Part shown: one piece after another, positions 7,826 through 16,044 of the stretch
Layout of the letters: the number at the start of each line of letters is the position of its first letter
Numbering within the stretch: position 1 is the stretch's first letter
Assembly (NCBI RefSeq): GCF_901875635.1
Contig: NZ_CABFMN010000112.1
Coordinates: forward strand, 1-42,672
Direction: 5' to 3'
Length of the DNA stretch: 42,672 nt
Source of the DNA: Xylophilus ampelinus
GTDB lineage: Bacteria; Pseudomonadota; Gammaproteobacteria; Burkholderiales; Burkholderiaceae_C
The notes under the pieces: model-generated
Databases searched by the model: none
Seen by the model: the letters and a program-made list of their open reading frames with translations, nothing else
Told to the model about the DNA's origin: nothing
Program-made: the position numbers and the translations under genes

Positions 7826-10800
7826 TCATGGTCGCTCCGCATCCTTCAGCCAATCATTCACTCCGTTCACACCCGATGCCAGCAACGTATCCTGCACCGC
7901 GACCACACGTTGCAGCATGGCACCTCCGTCCGATTCTTCCTGCTCTTCAGCCTGGGCGAAAAGGCGGGTCAAAAGCTGTGTAAGGTTGTTCTCATGGTCG
8001 TACAGGTAGGGCTTTGCTCGCCGAACGTAGTCCAGATAAATCTCAGTGGATTCCAGCGCGGACATGGGATCACGAGTTGATGTGGCGTTTAACCAAGCAT
8101 CGAATTCGTAAAAATCTCTTTGTGTAGACTCTGTCTCAGCTTCAAGCACTTTGAAGCAACGCTGGATCAATTCAGTCGGCACTGAAATCAGTGGCGATTT
8201 TTCTCTGAAAAGATTTCTGCATTTTCGCGCTACAACAACAGCATGGGGGTTTGAAGCGCTCAAGCCCGCCTGAATACCTGCCAAGCAGTGAGCGCGATGT
8301 TGCTGCATATTGCTTGATTGCGTCCAGACGCTTGCTGCGCCGTGCCAAGCGTGACTGGCGCTTCGCGATATCAATTCAGAGACGAAGGAGGAGAAGTCAA
8401 TTTTTTTCGACAAAGCAGCCAAGGCTGAAATGCGCCCCCAAGTTTCCAATTCCTTATCTTGACCATCACTGTAGAGACGTCTCAGCCACGGGGCGACCAC
8501 GTCAAATTTTTGATGGTATGCATAATACAGGCAAGGCTCGGCGATAACCCAAAGCCCGGCAGCACTTTCCTGCATGGCAAGGTCGAACAGACCCCACCCC
8601 AGATCAGGTTGAATGCTCTGCAAATATGGCAAGCGCCTAAGAATCAGGGCACTGAGGGCAGGGTGTCCGGCAGTAGCGAATTGGCGCAACGTTGGCGCCA
8701 GCAATTCAGGCCAAGTCAAATTTTTCTCGCGCAATCGCGTGGCCGTGATCATCAGGGCCTCCACAACGTGACCACGTGCCATATTGATGCCTGCAGTTAG
8801 CAAATCAACGGAGTCTCCAGAAATCGAGCTCTGTTCCCGAAGTGTTAAAAAATCGATCGCCCAGAACACCAGTTTTTCGGCACACACCGTGTTTTGAACC
8901 ACGTGTGCACAGGCCTGCAGCGCATTTGACGCGGTTCGGTTGTGGTGCCAGTGGGCAGGATGTCTTTCCAATTCATCCAACATATGCTGTGCCAATACAG
9001 CGGCATCTGGCTCCTCTACGGGCGTCCAACCGCTTTGGCTTTGCAAGTTGCCGTGGCGATGAGCCACATAGGCGGCAACCCCGTCCATGATGTCATCGCG
9101 AAATCGATGGGGAAGTTGTGCCCAATTTACTTTCAATAAACGCAAAAAGCGAGTGGGCTCCCGTGAAGCGGCCTCATGCAATTCCCTGCCAATTTCTTGT
9201 TCTCCACCCACTAGAAAATCATCAAACGAATCGCGGTCATATCCGGCGTAGTGGGCTAATAGTTGCAACACTGTCTCATCGCTCGCAGCAAGAAACACCT
9301 CAAACGAAAAAGGTGCACTAACCACGCCGCCACGCATCCCAATGTAAGGTTGACGTTCAAGAGGCCAACACAATTTCTCGCATTCAATTAACACCTCTTG
9401 ACTGGCAAGCGATCGTAAATGGCACGGAATGGCGAGAATCAACTGCGCTTGCTTTTTCAGCGCCCATGGCCTGTCTTTCGGATCGTCAGCGTCTTCCTGA
9501 TGAAGGCTCAGAATGAGCACACAAATAGCATCTTGCGCCGTACCATCAAGCTGCGCAAATGAGCTCTGCAGCAGAGTACCCAATTCATAGGAAAGATCTG
9601 ATTGCAGCAAGGGCTTTTCAAGCAACAAACGACCAATTAAATCGAGGTTGCTTGCTGGTGCCGCCGTGCACGCGAGGATGGCGAAATAACGCAACGCACC
9701 TTCGGCACTGGAGCTTAAACGTTCGCGGTTGTTCCCCCACCAGTCCGACTGAGTGACTGCATGGTGCACGATTGCAGATTCAACCGCATCCAGCAGAACG
9801 TGTTCGCTATCCGCATGCCGATAGTCGACTTGGCTGTGCGTGACGTTGTAAGACGTTTTGCGTAGGAACCCACTCCAGTAGCTTGCGGGTGTGTATCCAT
9901 AACGCGATTGCTTGATTTGGCTCCATTGCTCGACAGAAGCTACTGTTACATCCAATAATTTTGTGGATTTTTGCATTCGATCTGCAAGGAAATTTTCTTG
10001 ACTATCACCAAACTCATGTGGCACGCAATGGAGCTTGGAGCCGAAGTGATATCCCAGTACATCGTCGTCGCTAATTTCGCCCGCAATATAATGCCACAGC
10101 ACCGAATCATCCAGGTTGCCCGCTTTCATGCAATGCGCAAGCGCATGACCAAGAAAGCTGTGCTCAAGGCGCGGTAACTTGAGCAAGATCAGCAGCAAGT
10201 GTTCAAGCAGGCCTGAATTTTCGGTATGAATTTGGGTGATGCCATGGGCCATCGAATGCACAAACTGGGCTTTGTCGACACCTTCCGTTGTCAGCACTTC
10301 AATCCAGAATGCGACGACGCCTGCAGCATCGTCGTTTTTCCACTGCGACACCCGATGCACATGCGCGGCCAGTCCCTCCACATCCCGCAAATCTTTTAAT
10401 AACGGAACGAGATGCTTGCGCCAGAAGTAGTGCCATTCCGGCCGGATTGCTTGGGTGTAGATCACCTGGAAAACTTCGCGATGCGTGGATCTCAGGTCGC
10501 GTATCAATGGCCAGTCGTCATCCTGAGGAATTTGTTCTGCAAAAGACTCCGCCACCAAACGGCGAATGTGGAAAGCATGCGTACTGGTTAAAACAGTGCG
10601 TAATTGCTTTCGAAAATCGCGTCGATCCCTAGTGGCCAATTGCGCAATAAAGCTGCGAATGCTGGGGCGCACAAAAGGCACGGGCGGTAAGTTTTGAATG
10701 AATGCATTTAAGCTAACGCCTTGCCGCTCCGTTCCGCTGATCACCAGCACGTCGAGGAGCGTTTGGTGCCCAAAGGTCAATTGTCCGTCTTGCATTTCAA

Positions 10801-12400
10801 TCAGCACGTTGTGACTGAGCAGCGCTCTCAGGATGTCTTGAGATGCAGAAAATCGCTGTCTAGGCACCGCCAAGCTGCGCAACCTAAGCATTTCCGAGGC
10901 CATTGCCTCGATGGCTTGCATTGCGGTATCTCCAAGTGCACTATTTGATTGGACGGCCGTAGCCAGATAACGCTGTGCCAATGCCTGGCTTGTCACCACG
11001 TTAAAGCTGCCACTTTGCTGCGCCAGTTCCACGTACAAAGCCAATTCACGTGGATTGCGGATTAACTCGCGAGTGGCCGCATCAGCGCCCAAAGCGTCAA
11101 TATCAAGCTTGACAAGCAATGGGGTAATTTCCATTTCCCAATTCAATGGCTGGCAAGTGAATTCTTTGTCCCACGTTCTTTGAGCAATGCGCCGATCGTA
11201 ATGGCGATCAAACTCACGGCAGGCTGTAATGACGGTGACATTGGGGATAAGGAGAAGCTGATCAATTTGAGCCAAAAAATATGTCAGCACTTGATGCTCT
11301 CGGGCAATGGACAGAACATCTAGGGAATCGATGACTACCACAACATGGGCATCCTCCACCATGCGCGCAACGTTCCCTACCCATTGCTCAGATAGACCTT
11401 GAGCTTGGCGGTCCTGTGCCGTGGCAAGGTCTGCAAACTCGCGTGATTGAATAAACAGCGGTAGCAAGTCTCGGCGGGTTTGGGCTAGTCGTTCCAACTC
11501 ATCTTGCAAGGCAAGCATCACACAGGTTTTTCCTGAGCCGGGCAATCCGGTCAGCAAGATGGAACGATGATTGGCTGTAATCGCTGCGAGGATATCGTTA
11601 ACCAGTGGGATCGGAATACGCTCGGTGCCAATATCTCTACGCCATATGCGACCAATGGCAGAGGTGCTTTGGAATGAAGAGCGAACCTTCATAACGTCTA
11701 CGGACGGGGTCAGCATTGACCCAGCTTGATTCAGTAGATCTTTGAGGTCGGCTTTGGTGAGTCGATGTTGTGCGGCGGAGCTGTGACCATTGCCATTAGC
11801 GCGCATTCCGAGGCAATCTATATGTTTCCACAGGGCACTGTAGGCCGCTAAAGGACTGCTTGCCAGACGGCGCAGCCGTTCGAGCAGTAGTGTTTGCATA
11901 CGGTCCAATTCAGGGCTAACCTCAAAGCTTGTCCGACTCAGAAATGTGTATGTCGTGAGCGTTGGGGCATGCTGGTCGAGCAGTTTTTCCAGTTGGGTAT
12001 CCGTCTCTTGGTGGGCTATGCCAAGATTGGCTCGGTAGGTAGATTCGTCGGCATAACTGGTGCTGAATTCACGGAGCGCCGCCAAATTGCCGAAATTGTT
12101 GCGCGAATAGAATCGAACTGATGCCGTGCCATCGTTGGCAATGAGTTTTTTCGCTTTATGCAACTCATCGCTTAAGTCGCCTAGGGACCAGGCCTTGAAC
12201 GCTGCTTGATTCTTTTTGCATTGGCAGCAAATTGTTGTGCCGTCTGCTTTTCCGATCACTACATCGTCCACCAACCACGTGATTGAATCGACTTCAAGCC
12301 ATTGATACTCTGGCTCTGATAGGACGCTTAGAGCCCAATCAAGGGCAACAAGAGTCTGGTAACCATCTCCGCGGTTGGATTGGATGCCCGCTTTGCTCAT
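7826..12400 (-). CDS. Avs-like STAND NTPase with N-terminal DUF4297/Cap4-like nuclease (candidate antiphage protein)
   Basis: 1524 residues. The start at 12400 has a good AGAGG site 6 nt upstream. Residues 1-230 look like a PD-(D/E)XK nuclease of the DUF4297/Cap4 type: GDGYQ at 11-15, E36, VDD 44-46, and CQCK 59-62 (the QxK signature). Residues about 260-430 are a STAND/NACHT-type P-loop ATPase: Walker A GLPGSGKT 285-292, Walker B VVVVIDSLD 353-361, and TACREFD 392-398 as a sensor-like motif. The remaining 1000 or so residues are Leu/Ala-rich and helical without sharp repeats, as in the ligand-sensing arms of Avs proteins. Known relatives bind a conserved phage protein, oligomerise and cut DNA. 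The GC content is about 52% by sampled lines, against about 68% for neighbours, indicating horizontal transfer. No partner gene is adjacent, so it probably works alone. The phage trigger is unknown. Confidence 0.82.
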   Translation of the reverse strand: MSKAGIQSNRGDGYQTLVALDWALSVLSEPEYQWLEVDSITWLVDDVVIGKADGTTICCQCKKNQAAFKAWSLGDLSDELHKAKKLIANDGTASVRFYSRNNFGNLAALREFSTSYADESTYRANLGIAHQETDTQLEKLLDQHAPTLTTYTFLSRTSFEVSPELDRMQTLLLERLRRLASSPLAAYSALWKHIDCLGMRANGNGHSSAAQHRLTKADLKDLLNQAGSMLTPSVDVMKVRSSFQSTSAIGRIWRRDIGTERIPIPLVNDILAAITANHRSILLTGLPGSGKTCVMLALQDELERLAQTRRDLLPLFIQSREFADLATAQDRQAQGLSEQWVGNVARMVEDAHVVVVIDSLDVLSIAREHQVLTYFLAQIDQLLLIPNVTVITACREFDRHYDRRIAQRTWDKEFTCQPLNWEMEITPLLVKLDIDALGADAATRELIRNPRELALYVELAQQSGSFNVVTSQALAQRYLATAVQSNSALGDTAMQAIEAMASEMLRLRSLAVPRQRFSASQDILRALLSHNVLIEMQDGQLTFGHQTLLDVLVISGTERQGVSLNAFIQNLPPVPFVRPSIRSFIAQLATRDRRDFRKQLRTVLTSTHAFHIRRLVAESFAEQIPQDDDWPLIRDLRSTHREVFQVIYTQAIRPEWHYFWRKHLVPLLKDLRDVEGLAAHVHRVSQWKNDDAAGVVAFWIEVLTTEGVDKAQFVHSMAHGITQIHTENSGLLEHLLLILLKLPRLEHSFLGHALAHCMKAGNLDDSVLWHYIAGEISDDDVLGYHFGSKLHCVPHEFGDSQENFLADRMQKSTKLLDVTVASVEQWSQIKQSRYGYTPASYWSGFLRKTSYNVTHSQVDYRHADSEHVLLDAVESAIVHHAVTQSDWWGNNRERLSSSAEGALRYFAILACTAAPASNLDLIGRLLLEKPLLQSDLSYELGTLLQSSFAQLDGTAQDAICVLILSLHQEDADDPKDRPWALKKQAQLILAIPCHLRSLASQEVLIECEKLCWPLERQPYIGMRGGVVSAPFSFEVFLAASDETVLQLLAHYAGYDRDSFDDFLVGGEQEIGRELHEAASREPTRFLRLLKVNWAQLPHRFRDDIMDGVAAYVAHRHGNLQSQSGWTPVEEPDAAVLAQHMLDELERHPAHWHHNRTASNALQACAHVVQNTVCAEKLVFWAIDFLTLREQSSISGDSVDLLTAGINMARGHVVEALMITATRLREKNLTWPELLAPTLRQFATAGHPALSALILRRLPYLQSIQPDLGWGLFDLAMQESAAGLWVIAEPCLYYAYHQKFDVVAPWLRRLYSDGQDKELETWGRISALAALSKKIDFSSFVSELISRSASHAWHGAASVWTQSSNMQQHRAHCLAGIQAGLSASNPHAVVVARKCRNLFREKSPLISVPTELIQRCFKVLEAETESTQRDFYEFDAWLNATSTRDPMSALESTEIYLDYVRRAKPYLYDHENNLTQLLTRLFAQAEEQEESDGGAMLQRVVAVQDTLLASGVNGVNDWLKDAERP

Positions 12401-12551
12401 TTTTTACCTCTTGAATGGTGCAGATGCCTCGAAGCCAGTCAGTATGAATCACGTCTGCATCCGGGGAGGCTTCAATCTAGCCCCAAGCAGTCGCGGCTCA
12501 TTGAGTCTGGCCTGGCAGCAAGGGGGGCGATAGCACTACTTCCACACATGC

Positions 12552-12591
12552 AAAAGCGGGAACTCGGCCTGCGTCAGGCTCCGTTCCCGCT
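12552..12591 (-). terminator. Rho-independent terminator-like hairpin (minus strand)
   Basis: Arms AGCGGGAAC (12555-12563) and GTTCCCGCT (12583-12591) form a 9-bp stem. An inner CCTG/CAGG stem (12568-12571, 12575-12578) sits on a 3-nt loop. Read on the minus strand the structure is followed by TTTT. It would stop minus-strand transcription coming from the right, about 150 bp upstream of the STAND gene, or end a short RNA that starts near 12700-12790. Confidence 0.55.
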
Positions 12592-12604
12592 CTAGGTGCA
12601 AAGC

Positions 12605-12660
12605 GCGGGCCCGCAAAGAACATTCCGCGCAATGACTGCTTTAGGTAGTAGCAGTCATTG
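12605..12660. repeat. Two further perfect palindromes upstream of the STAND gene
   Basis: GCGGGCCCGC (12605-12614) is a perfect 10-bp palindrome. CAATGACTGCT (12630-12640) and AGCAGTCATTG (12650-12660) are perfect 11-bp inverted arms around a 9-nt spacer. With the terminator-like hairpin at 12552-12591 they make three consecutive foldable elements in about 110 bp. They could form a structured transcript or be a recombination or protein-binding site; the sequence alone does not decide. Confidence 0.55.
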
Positions 12661-12797
12661 ACATTGTTGAGTTGACTGACTGCAACCAGTCTGATGCGGT
12701 CATCCGGGGCAACCGCTTCAACCTCTGCTGTTAACCGAACTGCATCATCAGTGACAGCAAATATCGGCTGCATCAGATTGAAAACTGTCAGCGCTAG

Positions 12798-13070
12798 TCA
12801 AACAACCTCCCCTGCCCGCCCGGCTTCGCCCTCTCCATTCCCAACATCCTCATCTTGAGCATCGGCCCCCCCGGCGCCAAAAACCCGCCCTACTACCCCT
12901 TGACGCCCAGCACCCGGTGGCACGGCACCACCCGCGCAAAGGGGTTGGCGCCCAGCGCTTGGCCAACGGCACGGGCCAAGGTCTTGTCGCCCAACTCCTG
13001 CGCGATCTCGCCATAGCTCTTCGGCTCGCCCGGCAGGCTGCGGCGGGCGATCGCATCCACGCACGCGACG
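12798..13070 (-). pseudogene. ogt: Truncated, inactivated copy of methylated-DNA cysteine methyltransferase (ogt)
   Basis: Read on the minus strand this is homologous to the C-terminal DNA-binding and active-site half of the intact ogt gene at 14308-14940: a stretch from IARRSLPGEPKSYGEIAQEL through VVPCHRVLGVKG, then GGFLAPGGPMLKMRML and a final LFD stop. The residues WQ of the intact gene (TGG CAG) are replaced by TAG TAG (12890-12895), two adjacent stops directly after the PCHRVLG motif. The 5' part of the gene is absent: homology ends near 13070, just before the stop of the neighbouring hydroxylase gene. It is therefore both truncated and interrupted. It lies at the right edge of the low-GC island and, with intact ogt, forms imperfect direct repeats of about 270 bp flanking the hydroxylase gene. 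Confidence 0.85.
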
Positions 13071-13094
13071 GCTGGCGCCGCCCAGCCGCTCCAC

Positions 13095-14174
13095 TCACTC
13101 CACTCGCCCCCCGAGATTCACATCCTTCTCAAGCAACCACCCGACGCCGCACAGGCATGCCACCAGCAACGCCGTCCACAGGATGCGCGGCACCATGCCC
13201 ATGCCGTCGGCATGCCACAGAAACACGCCGCATCCGGCAGCCGATGCGAGAAAGAGCACCACGGCCAGCACGCGCGTGGCGCTGTTCGCGTGCGGGTCGT
13301 AGGGCGTTCGATGCAGGTCGAACGGCGGCTGCGGGAAGCGCTGCGCGACATCGTCCGGCCGCCAGCCGGGCGGCTTGAGGAAGACACGCCATTTGTCGTC
13401 CCAGCGTCGCGTGTGCCATGCGTCGCGCCACAGGTGGGCGTAGACCTGCACCATCGCACGCAACGGATTGAAGCTGCGCACCGGTGAGCGCGTGCCGAAC
13501 ACGCAGGGCTCGGTCTCGGGCATGTAGGTGCCGAACATCCGGTCCCACAGCACGAACACGCCGCCGTAGTTGCGGTCGAGATAACGGTCGTTCACGGCGT
13601 GGTGCACGCGGTGGTTGGACGGCGTGGTGAGGATGCCGTCCAGCCAGCCCAATTTGCCGATCTGCTCGGTGTGCGCCCAGATCTGGTAGTACTGCACGCC
13701 CAGCAGCACGAAGCCGAAGGTCACGGGCGGCACGCCGGCGATGGCCAGCGGCAGGTAGAAGGGCCAGCCCAGCACGGGGTTGAAGCTTTCCTGCCGCAGC
13801 GCGGTGCACAGGTTCAGCTCCTCGCTCTGATGGTGGACGACGTGGGCCGCCCAGAAGACCGCGATCTCGTGGCCGGCCCGGTGCAGCCAGTACTCGCAGA
13901 AGTCGAACATGAGCACGGCCACGGCGATGCCCTGCCAGGTGCGCCAGAACGGCGGATGGGCCCGGTGGCCGAGCGCCTTGAACACCAGGGTGTAGATGCC
14001 GATCTGGAGCAGCGGCGTGCAGGCTGCGACCAGTTGGCTGATGAGGCCCTGGCTGAGGCTGGCCAAGGTGTCGTTGACGCGATAGGTCTTGCGGCTACGC
14101 ACCCTGCTGACGGCCATTTCCAGAAAGACGGCCAGCGCCAGGAAGGGGATGGTCCAGATGACCGCTTGTTCCAT
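13095..14174 (-). CDS. Sterol desaturase / fatty acid hydroxylase family protein
   Basis: 359-residue integral membrane di-iron oxygenase. Hydrophobic segments lie near residues 3-20, 45-65 and 80-95, with two more at the C-terminus (about 310-350). The His clusters of the superfamily are present: HRAGHE, HVVHHQSEELN, and HRVHHAVNDRYLDRNYGG further on, which together would bind two iron atoms at the cytoplasmic face. The motif LWDRMFGTY after the last cluster is also typical. The C-terminal 90 residues extend beyond the catalytic domain. Substrate is unknown; relatives act on sterols, fatty acids, carotenoids or ether lipids. ATG 14174 is used; it is preceded by a weak site. It lies 133 bp downstream of ogt on the same strand. 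Confidence 0.87.
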   Translation of the reverse strand: MEQAVIWTIPFLALAVFLEMAVSRVRSRKTYRVNDTLASLSQGLISQLVAACTPLLQIGIYTLVFKALGHRAHPPFWRTWQGIAVAVLMFDFCEYWLHRAGHEIAVFWAAHVVHHQSEELNLCTALRQESFNPVLGWPFYLPLAIAGVPPVTFGFVLLGVQYYQIWAHTEQIGKLGWLDGILTTPSNHRVHHAVNDRYLDRNYGGVFVLWDRMFGTYMPETEPCVFGTRSPVRSFNPLRAMVQVYAHLWRDAWHTRRWDDKWRVFLKPPGWRPDDVAQRFPQPPFDLHRTPYDPHANSATRVLAVVLFLASAAGCGVFLWHADGMGMVPRILWTALLVACLCGVGWLLEKDVNLGGRVE

Positions 14175-14307
14175 GAGGGGGCTGAGGTGGGATGCAGGCC
14201 GGGGCGGCGCCGGCCGAATCGCGACGCCGACGGGCCGATGCGGCCGCGCCATTCTGGCGAAGAAGGCTGACCTGAGCCTTCGCGCTCCGACGGCCCCGCC
14301 GATCCCT

Positions 14308-14940
14308 TCAGCGCTCGTCGAACAACGACGGCTGCCCGCTAGGCGCTGCCCCCTCGATGGCCAGCATGCGCAGCTTGAGCATCGGCCCCCCTGGCGCCGA
14401 AAACCCGCCCTGCCAGCCCTTGGCGCCCAGTACCCGGTGGCACGGCACCACGGGCGCGAACGGGTTGGCGCCCAAGGCCTGGCCGACGGCGCGGGCCAGG
14501 GTCTTGTCGCCCAGCGCTTCCGCCACCTCGCCATAGGTTTTCGTCTCGCCGGGCGGGATGCGGCGGGCGATGTCGTACACGCGGCGGTGGAACGGCGGCA
14601 CGCCCTCCTCGTCCAGCACGATGGCGAGCACCGCGGCGTCCACGCCCACGGGGTCGGCGGCGCTGCGGTCGGAGAGCAAGGCCACGATGGCGTCGACCGC
14701 GGCGCGCACGGCGGGCGGGCGCTGCGGCTCGGGCATCTCGGCCAGCGGCGGAAAGTCGCGGGCCATGCGGGCGCGCTTGGCCTCGGCGCTGCCGTCCGCT
14801 TCGGGCAGTTGCACGCCGACCAGGCCGCGCGGGCCCCAGGCCAGGCTGCAGTGGCCGATGGCGGTGTCGAAGATGGCGATACCGGTGGGCGCGGCGTCGG
14901 CGTCTGCATCGGTGGTGGTGTGATCGGCCGGCTCGCTCAT
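14308..14940 (-). CDS. ogt: Methylated-DNA--[protein]-cysteine S-methyltransferase
   Basis: 210 residues. It repairs O6-alkylguanine and O4-alkylthymine by transferring the alkyl group to its own cysteine. The active site is PCHRV at 166-170, with Cys167 the acceptor. The preceding helix-turn-helix region (TYGEVAEALGDKTLARAVGQALGANPF) supplies the DNA-binding and arginine-finger segment. The N-terminal domain is short and begins after an acidic, low-complexity leader (about residues 1-18). There is no AdaA zinc domain, so this is the Ogt class. ATG 14940 is used. It starts 10 bp after the LysR gene stop, so the two may be cotranscribed, with an interspersed repeat across the junction. A decayed second copy lies at 12798-13070. 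Confidence 0.92.
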   Translation of the reverse strand: MSEPADHTTTDADADAAPTGIAIFDTAIGHCSLAWGPRGLVGVQLPEADGSAEAKRARMARDFPPLAEMPEPQRPPAVRAAVDAIVALLSDRSAADPVGVDAAVLAIVLDEEGVPPFHRRVYDIARRIPPGETKTYGEVAEALGDKTLARAVGQALGANPFAPVVPCHRVLGAKGWQGGFSAPGGPMLKLRMLAIEGAAPSGQPSLFDER

Positions 14941-14950
14941 CTCGATTTGC

Positions 14951-15940
14951 TCACTTTTCGATAGCTGCTTGCGCCCGTGGGGCGGGCGTTGCGGGCCGAT
15001 TTGGCTTGAAATTCGCCCAGTCCTCATCCACCGGCGGCAGTTGCACGTGCTCGACCAGAAAGTCCAGCACGGCGCGGATGCGCGCGGGCAGCCGGCCTGA
15101 TTTGCCCAGGTACACAGCGTGGATGGGCTCGGTGTCGCCGGGGTTGAAGGCCTCCATCACCGGCACCAGGGTGCCGGCCAGCAGGTCGGCATGGATGTGA
15201 TAGACCGACAGCCGCGCCAGGCCCACGCCTTCCAGCGCCAGATAGCGCAGGGTCTCGCCGTCGGCGGCGCGCACGTTGCCGACGATGGGCAGGTCGATGG
15301 CCTTGCCGTCTTCATCTCTCAGGGGCCAGTCGGGCGTGAGGCGGCGGTAGTTGGTGCCCAGGCGGTTGTGCGCCTCCAGCTCGGCCCTGGTGGTCGGCAC
15401 GCCGTGCCGCTGCAGGTACTCGGGCGAGCCGACGATGAGCTGCCGCGTGCGGCCCAGCAGGCGCGCCACGAGGTCGGAGGACTGCAGCCGGCCCCAGCGG
15501 ATGGCGATGTCGGCGCGCTCGTCCATGAGGTCGACCACGCGGTCGGTCAGGCCCAGGTCCAGCGTCAGGTCGGGGTACGCGGCGAGCAGGCGCGGCAGCA
15601 GCGGTACCAGCACGATGTGGCCGAAGCTCACGCTGGCGCTGATGCCCACGCGCCCGCGCGGCGCGGCGGCCGCGGCGGCGCAGCGCTCGGCCTCGTCCAG
15701 GTCGGCCAGCACGCGCACGCTGCGCTCGTAGAAGGTCTGGCCCTCGGGCGTGAGCTGCAGCTTGCGGGTGGAGCGGTGCACCAGTTGCGTGGCCAGCCGG
15801 GCCTCGAGCCGGGCGACGAGCTTGCTCACGGCCGAGGGCGTCATGCCCAGCGCGCGCGCCGCCGCCGAGAAGCCGCCGCGGTCGACGACCTGCACGAAGG
15901 CTTCCATTTCGCCGGAGCGGTTGATGTCGAGGCGGGGCAT
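14951..15940 (-). CDS. LysR family transcriptional regulator
   Basis: 329 residues. The N-terminal winged helix-turn-helix (residues about 11-70: EMEAFVQVVDRGGFSAAARALG, SAVSKLVARLE) is typical, followed by the two-lobed periplasmic-binding-like effector domain (RVGISASVSFGHIVLVPLLP... to about 305). ATG 15940 is preferred over a longer reading to 16012 because the domain starts at once. It is divergent from an MFS efflux gene at 16045 and likely regulates it. The last 17 or so residues (NRPATPAPRAQAAIEK) and the stop codon are encoded by a copy of the interspersed repeat at 14960-15010, so the C-terminal tail is repeat-derived and probably not functional. Confidence 0.9.
   Translation of the reverse strand: MPRLDINRSGEMEAFVQVVDRGGFSAAARALGMTPSAVSKLVARLEARLATQLVHRSTRKLQLTPEGQTFYERSVRVLADLDEAERCAAAAAAPRGRVGISASVSFGHIVLVPLLPRLLAAYPDLTLDLGLTDRVVDLMDERADIAIRWGRLQSSDLVARLLGRTRQLIVGSPEYLQRHGVPTTRAELEAHNRLGTNYRRLTPDWPLRDEDGKAIDLPIVGNVRAADGETLRYLALEGVGLARLSVYHIHADLLAGTLVPVMEAFNPGDTEPIHAVYLGKSGRLPARIRAVLDFLVEHVQLPPVDEDWANFKPNRPATPAPRAQAAIEK
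14960..15010 (+). repeat. Interspersed GATAGCT...GCTTGAA repeat, copy 2
   Basis: This copy has a strong central inverted repeat (GCGCCCG/CGGGCGT) and ends TTGGCTTGAA. It lies inside the 3' end of the LysR gene, whose stop codon it nearly supplies, and adjoins the ogt start. Orientation is the same as copies 1, 3 and 4. Confidence 0.75.
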
Positions 15941-15966
15941 GGATCGAAGCGGTCGGTGCCATTTAT

Positions 15967-16037
15967 TGTGAACTGAACTCACAGATGCATTTCCGATCGG
16001 CCGTCTAGTCACGATAAGGGATAACCCTCACAGTTCA
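15967..16037. promoter_or_regulatory. Dyads in the LysR/MFS divergent promoter
   Basis: TGTGA-N7-TCACA (15967-15983) is a clear dyad. A further CTCACAGTTCA at 16027-16037 repeats its right half and is inverted relative to TGAACTG at 15969-15975. The arrangement of a palindromic site plus a distal half site in a divergent region is typical of LysR-family binding. The MFS start has no strong ribosome binding site. Confidence 0.4.
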
Positions 16038-16044
16038 TCCCATC

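Larger units (their letters stand above)
12401..12797. other. Leader region of the STAND gene and right end of the island
   Basis: 397 bp of mixed composition between the STAND gene start and the ogt remnant. It holds the STAND ribosome binding site (AGAGG, about 12407-12411 on the minus strand) and three successive palindromes listed separately. A minus-strand frame of 91 codons (12773-12498) crosses all of the palindromes, has no ribosome binding site and matches nothing I recognise, so I do not call it. No convincing -35/-10 pair was found for the STAND gene. Confidence 0.5.

Noticed and set aside
12401..12500. Canonical -35/-10 promoter for the STAND gene
   Set aside because: TTGAAG and CATACT can be drawn but are 23 bp apart, too far for a sigma-70 promoter.
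12498..12773. 91-codon minus-strand frame upstream of the STAND gene
   Set aside because: It reads through two strong hairpins, has no ribosome binding site and shows no recognisable domain.
7427..12797. Direct repeats or attachment sites at the island ends
   Set aside because: Only chance matches of a few bases could be found on either side.
12850..13098. Out-of-frame 82-codon frame over the ogt remnant
   Set aside because: The homologous frame is another one and is interrupted by two stops.
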